Part shown: piece after piece, positions 1 through 8,203 of the stretch
How the letters are laid out: each line of letters opens with the position of its first letter
How positions within the stretch are numbered: position 1 is the stretch's first letter
Assembly (NCBI RefSeq): GCF_016798325.1
Contig: NZ_JAERVO010000007.1
Coordinates: 62,001-126,000 of the forward strand
Source of the DNA: Marinobacter mangrovi
Lineage (GTDB): Bacteria; Pseudomonadota; Gammaproteobacteria; Pseudomonadales; Oleiphilaceae
DNA length: 64,000 nucleotides
Direction of reading: 5' to 3'
The notes under the pieces: model-generated
What the model was told of the DNA's origin: nothing
Databases searched by the model: none
What the model saw: the letters and a program-made list of their open reading frames with translations, nothing else
Translations under genes and position numbers: made by a program

Positions 1-1
1 G

Positions 2-841
2 CTGGCCGGTGAGATCCGCTCCTGCTTCTCCATGACCGAGCCGGCCGTGGCCTCGTCCGACGCCACCAACATTGGCTGCGAGATTCGTCGCGAGGGCGAC
101 GAGTACGTCATCAACGGTCGCAAGTGGTGGTCCTCCGGCGCCATGACCACCACGTGCAAGATCGCCATCGTCATGGGCAAGACCGATCCGGCGGCGGAAA
201 AGCACAAGCAACAGTCCATGATCCTGGTGCCGCTGGACACCCCGGGCGTGAAGATCATTCGTCCGTTGACCGTGTTCGGCTACGACCACGCGCCGCACGG
301 CCACGCCGAGATCGAGTACAACAACGTCCGCGTGCCAGCCAGCAACATGCTGCTGGGCGAGGGCCGCGGTTTCGAGATCGCCCAGGGTCGTCTGGGGCCA
401 GGCCGGATTCACCACTGCATGCGCACCATCGGCGTCGCCGAGCGGGCGCTGGAAGCCCTGTGTCAGCGGGTCAACGAGCGGGAAGCCTTCGGCAAGCCGC
501 TGGCCCAGTTCGATTCCATCCGCAAGGACATTGCCCGCTCCCGTCTGGAGATCGAGCAGTGCCGTCTGCTGACCCTGAAAGCGGCGCACATGATGGACAC
601 CGTCGGCAACAAGGTGGCCCGTCAGGAAATCGCGATGATCAAGGTCGCCGCACCGAGCATGGCGCTGCGCATTCTGGATCGCGCGATCCAGGTCCACGGC
701 GCCATGGGCGTGTGTCAGGACACCTTCCTGGCGGCGGCCTGGGCCCAGGTCCGCACGCTGCGTCTGGCGGACGGTCCGGATGAAGTGCATCTGGATTCGA
801 TCGCCAAACTCGAACTGCGTAATTACCCGAAAACACACTGA
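2..841 (+). CDS. ACAD11-like acyl-CoA dehydrogenase, 5' end outside window
   Basis: Flavin-dependent acyl-CoA dehydrogenase; only the last 279 residues are present. The open frame runs in from the left edge, and the residues before the first internal ATG at 32 already belong to the family (RSCFSMTEP, the substrate/FAD loop), so 32 is not the true start. The stretches [46 protein letters not shown] and [11 protein letters not shown] are hallmarks of the ACAD10/11 branch. In mammals that branch is fused to an APH-type kinase and acts on 4-phosphoacyl-CoA. Here the kinase is encoded separately two genes downstream, so the operon looks like a split ACAD11. The short gap to the SDR gene supports co-transcription. 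Confidence 0.9.
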   Translation: MAGEIRSCFSMTEPAVASSDATNIGCEIRREGDEYVINGRKWWSSGAMTTTCKIAIVMGKTDPAAEKHKQQSMILVPLDTPGVKIIRPLTVFGYDHAPHGHAEIEYNNVRVPASNMLLGEGRGFEIAQGRLGPGRIHHCMRTIGVAERALEALCQRVNEREAFGKPLAQFDSIRKDIARSRLEIEQCRLLTLKAAHMMDTVGNKVARQEIAMIKVAAPSMALRILDRAIQVHGAMGVCQDTFLAAAWAQVRTLRLADGPDEVHLDSIAKLELRNYPKTH

Positions 842-856
842 TCCGGAGGCCCGAGC

Positions 857-1624
857 ATGAGCAATCCATTGTTTGATATGACCGGCCGGGTGGCCCTGAT
901 CACCGGTTCCACCAAGGGCATCGGCCGCTCCATCGCCGAGGAGATGGCCCGCGCCGGCGCGAAAGTCGTGATTTCCAGCCGTAAGGCCGAGGTCTGTGAA
1001 CAGGTGGCCGGCGAGCTGAAAGAGCAGGGCTTCGAGGCGATCGCCGTGCCCTGCCACGTGGGTCGCAAGGACGACCTGCAGAACCTGGTGGACAAGACCC
1101 TGTCCGCCTGGGGACGCATTGATGTGCTGGTGTGCAACGCCGCCACCAACCCGGTCTATGGCCCCACCCAGGACATGACCGACGACGCCTGGGACAAGAT
1201 CATGGACACCAACGTGAAGGGCACCTTCTGGCTGACCCAGATGGTGCTGCCGCACATGGCCGAGCGCGGTGATGGGCAGGTCATCCTGCTGTCCAGCATC
1301 GCCGGCATCCGCGGCAACACCGTGATCGGTACCTACGGCGTATCCAAGGCGGCGGAAGCGGCCCTGGCCCGTAACCTGGCGGTCGAGTGGGGGCCGAAGG
1401 GTATCCGGGTCAACGCCATCGCCCCGGGCCTGGTACGCACCGACTTCGCCAAGGCGCTGGTGGAAGATCCGGAACGGCTCAAGCGGGTGGAAGAGAAAAC
1501 CCCGCTGCGTCGCATCGGCGAGCCGGTAGACATCGCCGGGCTGGCGGTCTTCCTGGCCACACCGGCCAGCGCCTACATCACCGGTCAGGTGATCGTGGCG
1601 GACGGCGGCGAAACCGCGGGTTGA
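857..1624 (+). CDS. SDR family NAD(P)-dependent dehydrogenase
   Basis: Classical short-chain dehydrogenase of 255 residues, the usual length. The cofactor motif TGSTKGIG is at residues 16-23, the NAxx motif at 94-97, the catalytic Ser at about 147, and Tyr160 and Lys164 form YxxxK. The C-terminal loop ends YITGQVIVADGG, typical of FabG-like enzymes. The start at 857 follows GGAGG (843-847), a slightly long spacing. It is the second gene of the ACAD-SDR-phosphotransferase-SurE-ligase operon. In the levulinate pathway the matching SDR (LvaD) oxidises the 3-hydroxyacyl-CoA formed after the dehydrogenase/kinase steps. The same role here is inferred from position, not proven. Confidence 0.88.
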   Translation: MSNPLFDMTGRVALITGSTKGIGRSIAEEMARAGAKVVISSRKAEVCEQVAGELKEQGFEAIAVPCHVGRKDDLQNLVDKTLSAWGRIDVLVCNAATNPVYGPTQDMTDDAWDKIMDTNVKGTFWLTQMVLPHMAERGDGQVILLSSIAGIRGNTVIGTYGVSKAAEAALARNLAVEWGPKGIRVNAIAPGLVRTDFAKALVEDPERLKRVEEKTPLRRIGEPVDIAGLAVFLATPASAYITGQVIVADGGETAG

Positions 1625-1625
1625 G

Positions 1626-2717
1626 GTGACGATGTCTGTGCACGCGAATCTCGACCCGGAGCTGGTGGACGTCCTCGACGCCCACCGGTTCGACGAGCAA
1701 CAACTGAAAGCCTGGCTCCGGCAGGCGATGCCGGACATCGGCGATCGGCTTGAGGTGAAGCAGTTCCAGGGTGGGCAGTCCAACCCCACGTTCCTGCTGG
1801 ATACCGACAGCGGCCGCTATGTCCTGCGCAAGAAGCCGCCGGGCAAGACCCTGCCGTCCGCCCATATGGTGGAGCGGGAATACAAGGTGATCCGGGCGCT
1901 GTCCGATCACACCGATGTGCCGGTGCCCCGGGCTCGGGTGCTGTGTGAGGACGCGGCCATCATCGGTACGCCCTTCTATATTATGGATTTCACGCCGGGC
2001 CGGGTGGTTAGCCATCCGGCGCTGCGGGCGCTGGACCGGGGAGAGCGCCGGCCGGTTCATGAGGCCGCGATGGACACCCTGGCCCAACTCCACGCGGTGG
2101 ACGTGAACGCGGTAGGACTGGGTGACTTCGGTCGTCCCGAAGGTTATGTGGCCCGTCAGGTGTCCCGCTGGACCAAACAGTACCTGGCCGCCAAGACCGA
2201 CGACATGCCGGCTATGGACAAGTTGATGGCCTGGCTGCCGGACCACCTGCCGGCCACCGACGAGTCGGCCATCGCCCACGGCGACTACCGCCTCGGCAAC
2301 CTGATGCTGGCACCGGATGAACCCCGGGTGGCAGCCATCCTCGATTGGGAGCTGTCCACCCTCGGCCACCCGTTGGCGGATCTGGCGTATTACTGCCTGC
2401 CCTACCACCTGCCCATGGATCTGGAAGGCTCCCGCGGCATTGTCGGTGAGGACCTGGAAGCGCTGAACATTCCGGATGAGCAGGAAATCATTGAACGTTA
2501 TTGCCGCCAGTCCGGTCGCTCCGGCATCGCCGACTGGCACGTGTTCCTGGCGTTTTCCCTGTTCCGTCTGGCGTCCATCGTCCAGGGCGTCTACGCCCGG
2601 GCCTTGCAGGGGAATGCGAGTAATGCTGATGCCCTGCAGGTGGGCAAACGCGCCAGCATGCTGGCCGACGCCGGCTGGCGGATCGCCCAACAGGGCAACC
2701 GGGGAGTCGCGGAATGA
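1626..2717 (+). CDS. APH-family phosphotransferase, ACAD10/11 kinase-domain type
   Basis: Aminoglycoside-phosphotransferase fold kinase of about 363 residues. The N-lobe shows QFQGGQSNPTFLL and the conserved lysines in YVLRKKPPGK. The catalytic loop AHGDYRLGNL lies near residue 218 and the metal-binding ILDWELSTLGHP near 239; both are intact. Relatives phosphorylate 4-hydroxyacyl-CoA (LvaA, N-terminal half of ACAD11), not antibiotics. The start is GTG 1626 or ATG 1632; both lie just after the SDR stop, and the 3' end overlaps surE by ATGA, which indicates translational coupling. Placement beside an ACAD11-like dehydrogenase makes a CoA-ester kinase the best reading. Antibiotic resistance is unlikely. 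Confidence 0.88.
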   Translation: MTMSVHANLDPELVDVLDAHRFDEQQLKAWLRQAMPDIGDRLEVKQFQGGQSNPTFLLDTDSGRYVLRKKPPGKTLPSAHMVEREYKVIRALSDHTDVPVPRARVLCEDAAIIGTPFYIMDFTPGRVVSHPALRALDRGERRPVHEAAMDTLAQLHAVDVNAVGLGDFGRPEGYVARQVSRWTKQYLAAKTDDMPAMDKLMAWLPDHLPATDESAIAHGDYRLGNLMLAPDEPRVAAILDWELSTLGHPLADLAYYCLPYHLPMDLEGSRGIVGEDLEALNIPDEQEIIERYCRQSGRSGIADWHVFLAFSLFRLASIVQGVYARALQGNASNADALQVGKRASMLADAGWRIAQQGNRGVAE

Positions 2718-3496
2718 GTGAACCCATTGTACGTCGCATCCTGATCACCAACGATGACGGCATCAACGCGCCGGGGCTGGCGGTCCTGGAAAAGATCGCC
2801 CGTCATCTGGCGGAAGAAGTCTGGGTCGTTGCCCCGGAGCACGATCGCAGTGGCGCGGGGCAGAGCATTTCCCTGCATTCACCGCTGCGGCTCTACGCCC
2901 AGGACGGCAGCGAACGCCGGTTTGCCCTGTCGGGGACGCCGGCGGACTGCGTGCTGTTTGCCATGGCGGAATGGTTCGGCGAAACGCCGCCGGACCTGGT
3001 GCTGTCGGGGGTGAACTGCGGCGCCAACATCAGTGACTCGGTGCAGTATTCCGGCACCGTGGGCGCGGTACTCACCGCCCAGCATATGGGGGTGCCGGCG
3101 ATGGCCCTGAGTCAGGCCTTCCTGAATCGCGATGGCATTGACTGGTCGCCGGTCGAGCAACATGGCGAATCCGTGATCCGATCCTTGTGGGCGCCGGACG
3201 AGCACCCGCAGCCCTGCTGGAACATCAATTTCCCGGCCTGTGCGGCCGGGGATATCAGCGAAGTGCGCTGGGCGCGCCAGTCCAGCGGTTCCATCCAGCG
3301 CACGCGACTGCTGCCCGGCCAGGACGGGCGCAGCCTGCCCTACTGGTGGCTCAGCTTCGAGCGCAGTTCCAAGCATATTATCGCGCCGGATATGGACGTC
3401 ACCGTCCTGCGCGACCAGGCCGTGGCCGTCACGCCACTGCGTAGCCAGGCACCGCTGCCCGGTGGTCCGGCCGCTTTTGCCATTGGATCGGTTTAA
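2714..3496 (+). CDS. surE: 5'/3'-nucleotidase SurE
   Basis: SurE-family metal-dependent phosphatase, 260 residues. The signature LITNDDGINAPG gives the metal ligands Asp14 and Asp15. APEHDRSGAGQS, LSGTPADCV and LSGVNCGANISDSVQYSGTVGA follow and complete the active site. SurE enzymes usually hydrolyse nucleoside monophosphates and some act on polyphosphate. The usual surE neighbours (pcm, nlpD, rpoS, truD) are absent. Instead the gene overlaps the phosphotransferase by four bases inside a catabolic operon, so this is probably a second paralogue. It may dephosphorylate a phosphorylated acyl-CoA intermediate, but that is inference from context only. Confidence 0.9.
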   Translation: MSEPIVRRILITNDDGINAPGLAVLEKIARHLAEEVWVVAPEHDRSGAGQSISLHSPLRLYAQDGSERRFALSGTPADCVLFAMAEWFGETPPDLVLSGVNCGANISDSVQYSGTVGAVLTAQHMGVPAMALSQAFLNRDGIDWSPVEQHGESVIRSLWAPDEHPQPCWNINFPACAAGDISEVRWARQSSGSIQRTRLLPGQDGRSLPYWWLSFERSSKHIIAPDMDVTVLRDQAVAVTPLRSQAPLPGGPAAFAIGSV

Positions 3497-3545
3497 CAGA
3501 CGATAGTTGGCCCGGCCATGTGGTCGGGCAGGGGAGAACAACACT

Positions 3546-5210
3546 ATGTTTACACGACACCATGGGGTCTGGCCGAGCGATCTGCCCAAGACCATGACGC
3601 TGCCCAACACCAGTGTGTTTACCAACCTGGCGATTTCCGCCCTGCGTTATCCGGATCATCCGGCCATCATCTACTACGACACGGTGACGACCTACCAGCA
3701 GCTGCTGGACGAGGTCGAGGCCCTGGCCGGTTACCTGCAGGCGCAGGGACTGAAAAAGGGCGATCGGGTGCTGCTGTACATGCAGAACTCGCCCCAGTAC
3801 GTGATCGGTTACTACGCCATCCTGCGTGCGGACGCGGCCGTCATTCCGGTGAACCCGATGAACCGGGCCGCGGAGCTGGAGCACTACATCAGCGACACCT
3901 CGGCGGAGTTCTGTCTGGCCGGCCAGGAACTGGCGGATTTCATCGCGCCGCTGGTGGGGGAAACGCACCTGAAGGAAGTGGTGGTCACCGCCTACAGTCG
4001 CTACGTGACCGAAGAGACTGATCTGACCCTGCCGCCGGAAGTCGCAGCGCCGGCCCAGCCGGTCGAGGGCGACGGCATGACCGACTGGCAGGACGCGATC
4101 CGCGCGAACAAGGCGCCGGCACCGCATACCGCCGGTCCGGACGACATCGCCGTGATTCCCTTCAGCTCCGGCACCACCGGCGCGCCCAAGGGCTGCACTC
4201 ACGTCCATCGCGGTGTGATGGCGACCGCCGTACACCGCGCCTTCTGGAACCTGAGCACCGCGGACACGGTGCAGCTGTCCACGCTGCCGTTCTTCCACGT
4301 GACCGGCATGACCGGCTCCATGAACAGCCCGATCTACAGCGGCTCCACGTCCGTGATCATGACCCGCTGGGAACGCAACACCGCCGCCAAGCTGATCGAG
4401 CGGTACCAGGTCACCGGCTGGACCAACATCGTCACCATGGCGGTGGATTTCCTGTCCAACCCGGACCTGGGTCAATACGACATCAGCAGCCTGAAAACCA
4501 TCGGCGGCGGCGGTGCGGCCATGCCGGCGGCGATCGCTGACAAGCTGAAGAAACTGACCGGTCTGGACTACATCGAGGGCTACGGTCTCTCCGAAACCAT
4601 GGCGGCCACCCACATCAACCCGTCCGATGCCCCCAAGGCCCAGTGTCTGGGCATTCCGGTGTTCGACGTGGACTCCCGCATCATCGATGTGGAAACGCTG
4701 CAGGAGAAAGGCCCGGGTGAGGTCGGCGAGATCGTCAGCAACGGCCCTCAGGTGACCATCGGTTACTGGAACCGTCCGGCCGAAACCGAAGCGGCGTTTG
4801 TCGAGATCGATGGCAAACGGTTCTTCCGCACCGGCGACCTGGGCTACTACGACGAGGAAGGCTACTTCTTCATGGTCGACCGGGTGAAGCGGATGATCAA
4901 CGCGTCCGGCTTCAAGGTCTGGCCGTCGGAGGTGGAAAGCCTGATGTACCGGCATCCTGCCATCCATGAATGCTGCGTGATCTCCGCGCCCGATCCCAAG
5001 CGGGGCGAGACGGTCAAGGCGTGCATCGTGCTGACGCCGGAGGCGGAAGACACCACCACGGTCGACGACATCGTGAGCTGGTGCCGTGAGGAGATGTCCG
5101 CCTACAAGGTGCCCCAGCATGTCGAGTTCGTCTCCGAGCTACCCAAGTCCCCCACTGGCAAGGTGATGTGGCGGGCACTGCAGGAGCAGGAGTGGCAAAA
5201 GGAAGCCTGA
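3546..5210 (+). CDS. AMP-forming acyl-CoA ligase
   Basis: ANL-superfamily ligase of 554 residues that activates a carboxylic acid to its CoA thioester through an acyl-adenylate. The P-loop IPFSSGTTGAPKG, the YGLSET motif, the TGDLGYYDEEGYFFMVDRVKRM hinge region and the C-terminal PKSPTGKVMWR with the catalytic Lys are all present. ATG 3546 is preferred because GGGGAG sits about ten bases upstream; an upstream in-frame start at 3507 reads through the leader and adds no family sequence. It closes the operon after surE and would supply the CoA ester for the kinase, dehydrogenase and SDR, as LvaE does for levulinate. The substrate cannot be read from sequence. Confidence 0.9.
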   Translation: MFTRHHGVWPSDLPKTMTLPNTSVFTNLAISALRYPDHPAIIYYDTVTTYQQLLDEVEALAGYLQAQGLKKGDRVLLYMQNSPQYVIGYYAILRADAAVIPVNPMNRAAELEHYISDTSAEFCLAGQELADFIAPLVGETHLKEVVVTAYSRYVTEETDLTLPPEVAAPAQPVEGDGMTDWQDAIRANKAPAPHTAGPDDIAVIPFSSGTTGAPKGCTHVHRGVMATAVHRAFWNLSTADTVQLSTLPFFHVTGMTGSMNSPIYSGSTSVIMTRWERNTAAKLIERYQVTGWTNIVTMAVDFLSNPDLGQYDISSLKTIGGGGAAMPAAIADKLKKLTGLDYIEGYGLSETMAATHINPSDAPKAQCLGIPVFDVDSRIIDVETLQEKGPGEVGEIVSNGPQVTIGYWNRPAETEAAFVEIDGKRFFRTGDLGYYDEEGYFFMVDRVKRMINASGFKVWPSEVESLMYRHPAIHECCVISAPDPKRGETVKACIVLTPEAEDTTTVDDIVSWCREEMSAYKVPQHVEFVSELPKSPTGKVMWRALQEQEWQKEA

Positions 5211-5250
5211 CACGGCGCTGAAGGCGCTCTCCGCCAGGTTTCTCCCTTCC

Positions 5251-5274
5251 CGAAACGGGTCGTTACCCGGTTCG
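5251..5274 (+). terminator. Hairpin after the ligase operon (weak)
   Basis: A ten-base stem with one mismatch (cgaaacgggt / acccggttcg) and a four-base loop lies 40 bases after the ligase stop. There is no T-run, so it is at best a weak or Rho-assisted terminator. The rest of the gap to livH (5211-5548) holds a likely promoter and a direct repeat. Confidence 0.3.
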
Positions 5275-5384
5275 GTCGGCTTTGCCGGCTGTTCCGGGCT
5301 ATGGCCCCTTTTGCCCCGATTCAGTTTCACTATAACGGTCAAAAATTGTTTTAAGGTCCGCACAGTGGAATTGCATTCTGTATA

Positions 5385-5412
5385 TTGACAGAGTGGCTGC
5401 GGGGTGTACTCT
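5385..5412 (+). promoter_or_regulatory. Candidate sigma-70 promoter for the liv operon
   Basis: A perfect -35 hexamer TTGACA (5385-5390) is followed after 16 bases by TACTCT (5407-5412), a modest -10 match. It lies about 135 bases before livH, which leaves a long leader containing a direct repeat. Called by motif only. Confidence 0.35.
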
Positions 5413-5447
5413 TGAGAAAAGGTGAAATCAAAAACTAAAACGTCTCA

Positions 5448-5511
5448 GTCAAAAAGCTAAACCTGCGGTTCCAATTTCGATAACAACTTCCGCTGGTCAA
5501 AAAACCTGCGG
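5448..5511 (+). repeat. Direct repeat in the livH leader
   Basis: The ten-mer AAACCTGCGG occurs at 5459-5468 and again at 5502-5511. Each copy is preceded by GTCAAAAA (5448 onward and 5496 onward). The 43-base period is about four helical turns, which would suit a regulator binding two half-sites on one face. No regulator gene is adjacent. Confidence 0.4.
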
Positions 5512-5548
5512 CATCCAATAACAACAACTTGCCAGGAAGGAGGCTGAT

Positions 5549-6412
5549 TTGAACCTCTTTTTCCAGAACATCGTAAACGGGCTGACACTCGGGAGCATCT
5601 ACGGACTCGTCGCTCTCGGACTGACGCTGGTCTACGGTATCCTGCATATTCCCAACTTCGCCCATGGCGCGCTCTATATGGTCGGCGCGTTCATGTCCTA
5701 CTTCTTCATGGTGGATCTCGGCGTCCATTACTGGATCGCCATGTTGGGCTCGGCCGCCGTTGTCGCGGTGCTGGCCATCCTCTGTGAGCGTCTGGTCTTC
5801 CACCCCCTGCGCAACTCGCCACCGATTCACGACAAGATCGCTGCCATCGGCATCCTGTTGTTCCTGGAAGCGGTGGTGCAGATGTTCTGGGGCGCGGATT
5901 TCCGCCGCATGACGTCACCATTCACCGGCATCATGCGCTTTGACGGCCTGATCATTCCCGAGCAGCGGGCCCTGATCATCGTCGGCGCCATTGTGCTGGT
6001 CATTGCGCTGCAGCTGTTCCTGCGCAAGACCATGACCGGCGCCACCATCATCGCCATGGCACAAAGCCGGGAGGGGGCCTTCCTGGTGGGCATCGACGCC
6101 AACCGCGTGGCGATGATGACGTTCGCCATCTCCGGCATGCTGGCCGCCTTTGCCGCAACCCTCTACGCACCGATCAACCTGGTCTACCCGGCCATGGGGC
6201 ACGTGGTGATCATGAAAGCCTTCGTCATCATCATCCTCGGTGGCATGGGCAGCATACCCGGCGCCATCGTCGGCGGGATGATCATCGGCTTCGCCGAGGC
6301 CTTCGGCGGCTTCTACATCTCCAGCAGCTACAAGGACATCATCGCCTTCGGTCTGCTCGTGGTGATCCTGTCCGTTCGTCCGCAAGGCCTGTTCGCGAAG
6401 GGGGCGCACTGA
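5549..6412 (+). CDS. livH: Branched-chain amino acid type ABC permease, LivH family
   Basis: Inner-membrane permease of 287 residues with about eight hydrophobic segments. The N-terminus (NGLTLGSIYGLVALGLTLVYG) and the EAA-like loop near IPGAIVGGMIIGFAEAFGG are typical of LivH. The start is TTG at 5549, supported by GGAGG at 5539-5543 with five-base spacing; the downstream frame begins exactly where the family begins. It is the first gene of a five-gene importer (H, M, G, F, binding protein). The family imports branched amino acids, urea, or aromatic and other carboxylates. The adjacent acyl-CoA ligase operon suggests an organic acid, but the substrate is unproven. Confidence 0.92.
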   Translation: MNLFFQNIVNGLTLGSIYGLVALGLTLVYGILHIPNFAHGALYMVGAFMSYFFMVDLGVHYWIAMLGSAAVVAVLAILCERLVFHPLRNSPPIHDKIAAIGILLFLEAVVQMFWGADFRRMTSPFTGIMRFDGLIIPEQRALIIVGAIVLVIALQLFLRKTMTGATIIAMAQSREGAFLVGIDANRVAMMTFAISGMLAAFAATLYAPINLVYPAMGHVVIMKAFVIIILGGMGSIPGAIVGGMIIGFAEAFGGFYISSSYKDIIAFGLLVVILSVRPQGLFAKGAH

Positions 6413-6414
6413 TC

Positions 6415-7443
6415 ATGTTGAAACTGGCTTCCTTTATGACCCGTCCGGCAGCGAAATACCTGCTGATCGTGCTGGCGCTGGTGTTCCCGCTGATCGCCAA
6501 GAACGAGTACCAGGTTTACGTCATGGCCTCGGCCTTTATCTGGGCGATCGCCGTGTACGGCCTGAACATCATCACCGGTTACTGCGGCCAGCTGAACCTG
6601 GCACACGGCGGCTTCTTTGCCCTTGGGGCCTACACCCTGGGGCTGCTGACGGCGGATTACGGCTGGAGTTTCTGGCCGGCATTCGTGGGAGCGCTGCTGA
6701 TGACGGCGTTTATCGGCTTCCTGGTGGGCGTGGTGTCGCTGCGCCTGAAGGAACACTACTTCGCCATCTTTACCCTGTGCGTTGGCTTCATCATGTACAT
6801 GCTGACCGACAAGTGGGAGGAGCTGACCCACGGCCCGATCGGCGTGCGTGACATCGCCGCGCCGCACGGCTTCGGAATTGTGGATTTCACCGAGACCACG
6901 CCCTTCTATTACCTGGTGCTGGCGTTCCTGATCTTTGCCATCTGGTTCATGGGCAAGCTGTCCCGCTCGCTGCTGGGCCGCACCTTCATGGCGATCCGCA
7001 ACGGGGACGATCTGGCGCAGTCGCTCGGCATCAACCTGATGCGCAACAAGACCCTGGCGTTCGTGCTGTCCACCACCTACGCGGGGATGGCCGGAGCGCT
7101 CTACGCCGGCATGGTGCGCTTCATCGGGCCCGAGGACGGCAACATCCTCCACACCTTCGACATGATCACCTACCTGCTGGTGGGCGGTATCGGCACTCTG
7201 TCCGGTCCGCTGGTCGGCACCGTGGGCATCGTCTGGCTCACCCAGTCCCTGCAGTTCCTGGAGGAGTACCGGATGATCCTGTTCGGCCCGCTGTTGGTGG
7301 TGCTGGTTATCTTCTTCCCCCGCGGCATTGTCGGCTCCTTCCTGGGCTGGCTGCATCGCAAGACGCTGGACGCCGGGTTGCCGGCGGCGAAGAAGAAAGA
7401 GAGCCGCATCGCCACGGGTAAGGAGGTCGAGAACAATGCTTAA
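6415..7443 (+). CDS. livM: Branched-chain amino acid type ABC permease, LivM family
   Basis: Second permease subunit, 342 residues, with about nine to ten transmembrane segments. LNIITGYCGQLNLAHGGFFALGAY is the LivM signature and GGIGTLSGPLVGTVG the cytoplasmic coupling loop. It starts two bases after the livH stop. The C-terminal tail is basic (AAKKKESRIATGKE) and the stop overlaps the start of livG by eight bases, consistent with coupled translation. It pairs with LivH to form the membrane channel. Confidence 0.92.
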   Translation: MLKLASFMTRPAAKYLLIVLALVFPLIAKNEYQVYVMASAFIWAIAVYGLNIITGYCGQLNLAHGGFFALGAYTLGLLTADYGWSFWPAFVGALLMTAFIGFLVGVVSLRLKEHYFAIFTLCVGFIMYMLTDKWEELTHGPIGVRDIAAPHGFGIVDFTETTPFYYLVLAFLIFAIWFMGKLSRSLLGRTFMAIRNGDDLAQSLGINLMRNKTLAFVLSTTYAGMAGALYAGMVRFIGPEDGNILHTFDMITYLLVGGIGTLSGPLVGTVGIVWLTQSLQFLEEYRMILFGPLLVVLVIFFPRGIVGSFLGWLHRKTLDAGLPAAKKKESRIATGKEVENNA

Positions 7444-8203
7444 GATCGAGAACCTGACCAAGATGTTCGGTGGCCTGGCGGCGGTGAACGACGTGTCCGT
7501 CGAGTTCGAGGCCAACCGCATCAACGCCATCATCGGGCCCAACGGCGCCGGCAAGAGCACCTTCTTCAACCTGGTGGCCGGCACCCACAAGCCCACCTCC
7601 GGGCGCATCATCCTTGACGGTGAGGACATCACACCGCTGCGCTGCGACTACATCGCCCAGCGTGGCGTGGGCCGCACCTTCCAGACCACCAACCTGTTCG
7701 AGCAGGCCTCGGTGCTGGACAACCTGATCGTCGGCCACCGGCTGCGCACCAAGTCCGGCCTGTGGGACGTGCTGATCAACTCCAAACGCCTGCAGTGGGA
7801 GGAGAAAGCCTGCCGCGACAAGGCGCGGGAAGTGCTCGACTTCGTCGGGCTGAACCATGTGGAAAACCGGCTGATCGCGGACATCACCCAGGAAGAGCGC
7901 AAGCGCGTGGCCTTCGCCCTGGCGCTGGCCACCGATCCCAAGATCGTGCTGCTGGATGAGCCCGCCGCCGGGGTGAACCCGGAGGAGACCGAAGGGCTGG
8001 CCGACCTGATGCGCAAGATGGTCGACCACGGCCTCACGGTCTGCCTGATCGAGCACAAGATGGACATGATCATGGGCCTGGCCGACAAGATCATGGTGCT
8101 GGATCACGGCGAGAAAATCGCCGAAGGCACCCCGACGGAGATCCGGGAAAACCCGGTTGTGATCGAAGCCTACCTGGGGAGTGACGAAGATGCTGCAGCT
8201 TAG
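7436..8203 (+). CDS. livG: ABC transporter ATP-binding protein, LivG family
   Basis: ATPase subunit of 255 residues. ATG 7436 is chosen because AAGGAGG precedes it and the protein then begins MLKIENLTKMFGG, as in the family; a longer frame from 7328 is spurious. Walker A is GPNGAGKST, Walker B IVLLDEPAAGVNP, and the H-loop IEHKMDM is present. The ABC signature is unusual: where LivG proteins carry an LSxGQ-type sequence this one has DITQEERKRVAFA, so one of the two composite ATP sites may be degenerate. The partner LivF keeps a canonical LSGGQ. Confidence 0.92.
   Translation: MLKIENLTKMFGGLAAVNDVSVEFEANRINAIIGPNGAGKSTFFNLVAGTHKPTSGRIILDGEDITPLRCDYIAQRGVGRTFQTTNLFEQASVLDNLIVGHRLRTKSGLWDVLINSKRLQWEEKACRDKAREVLDFVGLNHVENRLIADITQEERKRVAFALALATDPKIVLLDEPAAGVNPEETEGLADLMRKMVDHGLTVCLIEHKMDMIMGLADKIMVLDHGEKIAEGTPTEIRENPVVIEAYLGSDEDAAA

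Noticed and set aside
1578-2690. 370-residue minus-strand open frame opposite the phosphotransferase
   Set aside because: It mirrors the codon bias of the real plus-strand gene, has no family motifs and no ribosome site. The same applies to long antisense frames at 3429-5120, 8091-10046, 25804-27579 and 35643-37271.
1626-2717. Antibiotic resistance (aminoglycoside phosphotransferase)
   Set aside because: The fold matches, but the operon and sequence fit the ACAD10/11-LvaA acyl-CoA kinase branch.
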